From positions 1 to 6,355 of the forward strand of contig JAEXJH010000541.1 of assembly GCA_023445955.1 (NCBI GenBank): a DNA stretch of 6,355 nucleotides, written 5' to 3'. A model generated the notes under the pieces. It was not told the DNA's origin. It saw only the letters and a program-made list of their open reading frames with translations, and did no database searches. The translations under genes and the position numbers were made by a program. Shown here in pieces: positions 4,572-6,355 of this stretch; position 1 is the first letter of the stretch, and the number at the start of each line of letters is the position of its first letter. This DNA is from Pseudomonadota bacterium. GTDB taxonomy: Bacteria > Pseudomonadota > Alphaproteobacteria > Caulobacterales > Caulobacteraceae.

Positions 4572-5536
4572 CGCCCCGCCAGCTCGGTGAAGGTCTTCGT
4601 CCCGATCGGATAGCGGCGATAGTCGTTGAAGTCGAAGTGCCACCACTCTTCCGGATAGACGGTGAAGCCCTCGGCCTCCATCGCCTGGCGCAGAACCAGC
4701 CGCCGCGCCCGCTGGGCGCTCGTGCCGCCTACGAAGTCGGCGTAGGAGCGGGTCGAGAACTCGTCGTAGCGGCCGGGCATCTCGACGGGCTTGCCGGTCT
4801 TCAGGTCGTACAGGGTCAGGTCCACCGCGCAGCCGCGGTTGTGGCGCGAGCCTTGGGCCGGGTCGGCGACGAAGACGTGGTCCTCGGGCGGCGTAGCCTC
4901 CCAGAACATCCAAGTCACGTACCAGGGCCGATAGGCGTCGTGGATCAGCAGGCCATAGCCCTTGGCCGCCAGCGCCTTGTGGATCCGCCCGAGAGCTTCT
5001 GCGGCGGGCCGCTGCATGTAGGCCGCCGGCTTCTCGTAGAGCGGGATGCCCATGAAGTTGTCCGGCGTGGCGTACCAGATGTCGAGCTTGATGCCCGGCT
5101 CGATGGTGGTCACGTCGACGAGGTCGGACGGCAGATGCTCGTCCTTCTCGACCGGCGGCGTGGCGGCGAGCGCCCGCTGGCGCAGCGCCACCGGATCGGC
5201 GCGGACGGCCTTGTGGATCCGCTCGCGCGTCTCGGCCCCGAAGTCGTGGAAGGCCAGGGGCTTGCCGTTCAGGCGCACCGCGCCCTTCTCCAGCGCCAGT
5301 TCCCCACCGCCGGCGATGGCGTAGCGACCGCCGCCCGAAGGCGTCAGCCGCGCCGACTTGAAGCCCTCGCCGTCGATGTGCAGCGCGCCGTCCTTCTCGA
5401 AGACGGTGAACGGCGCGGCCTTGTCGCCGTACTGGCCGATGGCGGCCCACTCGGCCTTGGTCTGGCCGAACGCGGCCGAGGCCAGGAGCCCGGCGGCGGC
5501 GATGGACAGGAAGGATCGTCGAACCAAACCACGCAT
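4568..5536 (-). CDS. Exported VanX/DdpX-type D-alanyl-D-alanine dipeptidase with N-terminal extension
   Basis: The 322-residue protein has a peptidase M15D (VanX) domain from about residue 135 to the end. The zinc and catalytic set is intact: DAYRP at 200-204 (R203, equivalent to VanX R71), SRHNRGCAVD at 230-239 (ligands H232 and D239) and EEWWH at 296-300 (catalytic E297, ligand H300), with VanX-like spacing. Such enzymes cleave D-Ala-D-Ala; chromosomal forms recycle or catabolise cell-wall dipeptide and need not confer vancomycin resistance. Residues 1-24 form a signal peptide with an RRSFL core, so Tat export is possible, to the periplasm. Residues about 40-105 form an extra, Gly-rich, probably beta-stranded region absent from typical VanX proteins of about 200 residues. 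The ATG at 5536 has AGGGGG 5 nt upstream. It lies 16 nt after mmsA and overlaps the SRPBCC start. Confidence 0.9.
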   Translation of the reverse strand: MRGLVRRSFLSIAAAGLLASAAFGQTKAEWAAIGQYGDKAAPFTVFEKDGALHIDGEGFKSARLTPSGGGRYAIAGGGELALEKGAVRLNGKPLAFHDFGAETRERIHKAVRADPVALRQRALAATPPVEKDEHLPSDLVDVTTIEPGIKLDIWYATPDNFMGIPLYEKPAAYMQRPAAEALGRIHKALAAKGYGLLIHDAYRPWYVTWMFWEATPPEDHVFVADPAQGSRHNRGCAVDLTLYDLKTGKPVEMPGRYDEFSTRSYADFVGGTSAQRARRLVLRQAMEAEGFTVYPEEWWHFDFNDYRRYPIGTKTFTELAGR

Positions 5537-5552
5537 TGCCGCCCCCTGAAGG

Positions 5553-6355
5553 CTATTTCATCGTCGGGATGACGAAGCTCGAGTCACCCACCTCGCCCTC
5601 GGGCCAGCGGGCCGTCACCGTCTTGACCTTGGTGTAGAATTTCACGCCCTCGACGCCGTGCTGATTGGTGTCGCCAAAGGCCGAGCGCTTCCAGCCGCCG
5701 AAGGTGTGATAGGCCACGGGCACCGGGATCGGCTCGTTGATGCCGACCATGCCGACATTGACGCTGGCGGCGAACTCGCGGGCGGCGCGGCCGTTGCGGG
5801 TGAAGATGGCGACGCCGTTGCCGTACTGGTGCTCGGATGGCAGGGCCACGGCCTCCTCGAAGCTCTCGGCGCGGACGATCTGCAGCACCGGGCCGAAGAT
5901 CTCCTCCTGGTAGGTCTTCATGCCCTTCTTGACGCCGTCGAACAGCGACGGGCCGATGAAGAAGCCTTTCTCATAACCCTGCAGGCTGAAGTCTCGGCCG
6001 TCGACCACCAGCTCGGCGCCCTCTTCCTGGCCGATGCGGATGTAGTCGGCGATCTTGGCGCGGTGCTGGCTGGAGACGACCGGGCCGTAGTGGGCGTCGA
6101 GGTCGGTGGAGACGCCGACCTTCAAGGACGCGATCTCGGCGACCATGCGCTCGCGCAGCTCGTCGGCGGTGTTCTTGCCGACCGGCACCACCACCGGCAG
6201 GGCCATGCAGCGCTCGCCGGCCGAGCCGAAGGCCGCGCCCGACAGGTCCTTCACGACCTGGTCCATGTCTGCGTCGGGCAGGACGATGCCGTGGTTCTTG
6301 GCGCCGCCCATGGCCTGAACGCGTTTCCCGTGCGCCGTACCGGTCTGGTAGACGT
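5553..6355 (-). CDS. mmsA: Methylmalonate-semialdehyde dehydrogenase (CoA-acylating), C-terminal part, cut by the window edge
   Basis: The visible 266 residues are the C-terminal half of an aldehyde dehydrogenase of about 500 residues; the gene enters from the right edge already in frame (VYQTGTAHGKRVQAMGGAKN). The catalytic-cysteine segment FGSAGERCMALPVVVPVG and the substrate-loop segments EEIFGPVLQIVR, NGVAIFTRNG and FGGWKRSAFGD match the MmsA/IolA branch, not generic ALDHs. The enzyme is cytoplasmic and oxidises (methyl)malonate semialdehyde to propionyl- or acetyl-CoA with NAD+ and CoA, in valine catabolism (MmsA) or inositol catabolism (IolA). The two are hard to separate without neighbouring genes. 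The internal ATG at 6311 is not the start. The stop lies only 16 nt before the dipeptidase ATG, so the downstream genes are probably read from the mmsA transcript. Confidence 0.95.
   Translation of the reverse strand, partial: VYQTGTAHGKRVQAMGGAKNHGIVLPDADMDQVVKDLSGAAFGSAGERCMALPVVVPVGKNTADELRERMVAEIASLKVGVSTDLDAHYGPVVSSQHRAKIADYIRIGQEEGAELVVDGRDFSLQGYEKGFFIGPSLFDGVKKGMKTYQEEIFGPVLQIVRAESFEEAVALPSEHQYGNGVAIFTRNGRAAREFAASVNVGMVGINEPIPVPVAYHTFGGWKRSAFGDTNQHGVEGVKFYTKVKTVTARWPEGEVGDSSFVIPTMK

Noticed and set aside
3585..4613. 342-codon plus-strand open frame overlapping DUF72 and the SRPBCC gene
   Set aside because: It lies in the wrong frame relative to DUF72, which shows all family motifs, and then runs antisense to the SRPBCC gene; no domain is visible.
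4134..5450. 438-codon open frame suggesting a fusion of the SRPBCC protein with a large N-terminal part
   Set aside because: The part upstream of 4571 is the out-of-frame shadow of the dipeptidase gene, whose own frame has a signal peptide and an intact VanX active site. The ATG at 4571 overlapping the dipeptidase stop is the better start.
4568..5536. Vancomycin-resistance determinant (vanX) on a mobile element
   Set aside because: There are no vanH, vanA, vanR or vanS neighbours and no transposase or terminal repeats, base composition matches the surroundings, and Gram-negative chromosomal VanX homologues commonly serve dipeptide turnover.
4637..5572. 311-codon plus-strand open frame across the dipeptidase gene
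   Set aside because: It is antisense to a well-supported gene, with Arg/Gly/Val-rich low-complexity translation and no ribosome site or domain.

Overview
The window is gene-dense, high-GC DNA with strong G/C preference at third codon positions. It looks like a chromosomal segment of an alphaproteobacterium, most likely Caulobacteraceae (Caulobacter or a close relative). Supporting signs are the DUF47-pit pair, a GTTC-N7-GTTC SOS box of the alphaproteobacterial type, and overall protein similarity as I recall it. No mobile element, RNA gene or CRISPR array was seen. Ten features read as genes or gene fragments: eight complete and two cut by the window edges.

Layout. (1) At the left edge, on the minus strand, is the N-terminal part of a [2Fe-2S] subunit of a molybdenum hydroxylase. 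(2) A divergent intergenic region (180-358) carries a good candidate Pho box and several short inverted repeats. (3) A plus-strand operon follows: a DUF47/PhoU-like protein, a Pit-family phosphate permease starting with TTG 5 nt after the previous stop, and a NUDIX hydrolase whose GTG start overlaps the permease stop (GTGA). (4) A 104-nt gap holds a stem-loop, a sigma70-like promoter (TGGACA-N16-CATAAT) and an exact LexA box, directly before an iron-sulfur HhH-GPD DNA glycosylase of the endonuclease III superfamily. A DUF72 protein lies 32 nt further on and is probably co-transcribed. (5) A minus-strand cluster converges on DUF72: methylmalonate-semialdehyde dehydrogenase (C-terminal part, running in from the right edge), an exported VanX-type D-Ala-D-Ala dipeptidase with an extra N-terminal region, and an SRPBCC-fold protein coupled to it by an ATGA overlap. 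The two convergent transcription units share one CTAG as their stop codons.

Functional reading. The left operon is a phosphate-uptake unit resembling rhizobial orfA-pit, probably under PhoB control, with a NUDIX enzyme added by translational coupling. The middle unit appears to be DNA-damage inducible through LexA and links a base-excision glycosylase to DUF72, a family of unknown function. The right-hand unit joins a valine/inositol catabolism enzyme to a cell-wall dipeptide hydrolase and a small ligand-binding-fold protein; its shared logic is not evident.

The points most worth a second look are the Pho box before DUF47-pit-nudix, the exact SOS box and promoter before the glycosylase, the unusual Nudix box and basic tail of the phosphate-linked NUDIX protein, and the N-terminal extension of the VanX-like protein. 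I see no clear evidence of a wholly new multi-gene system.
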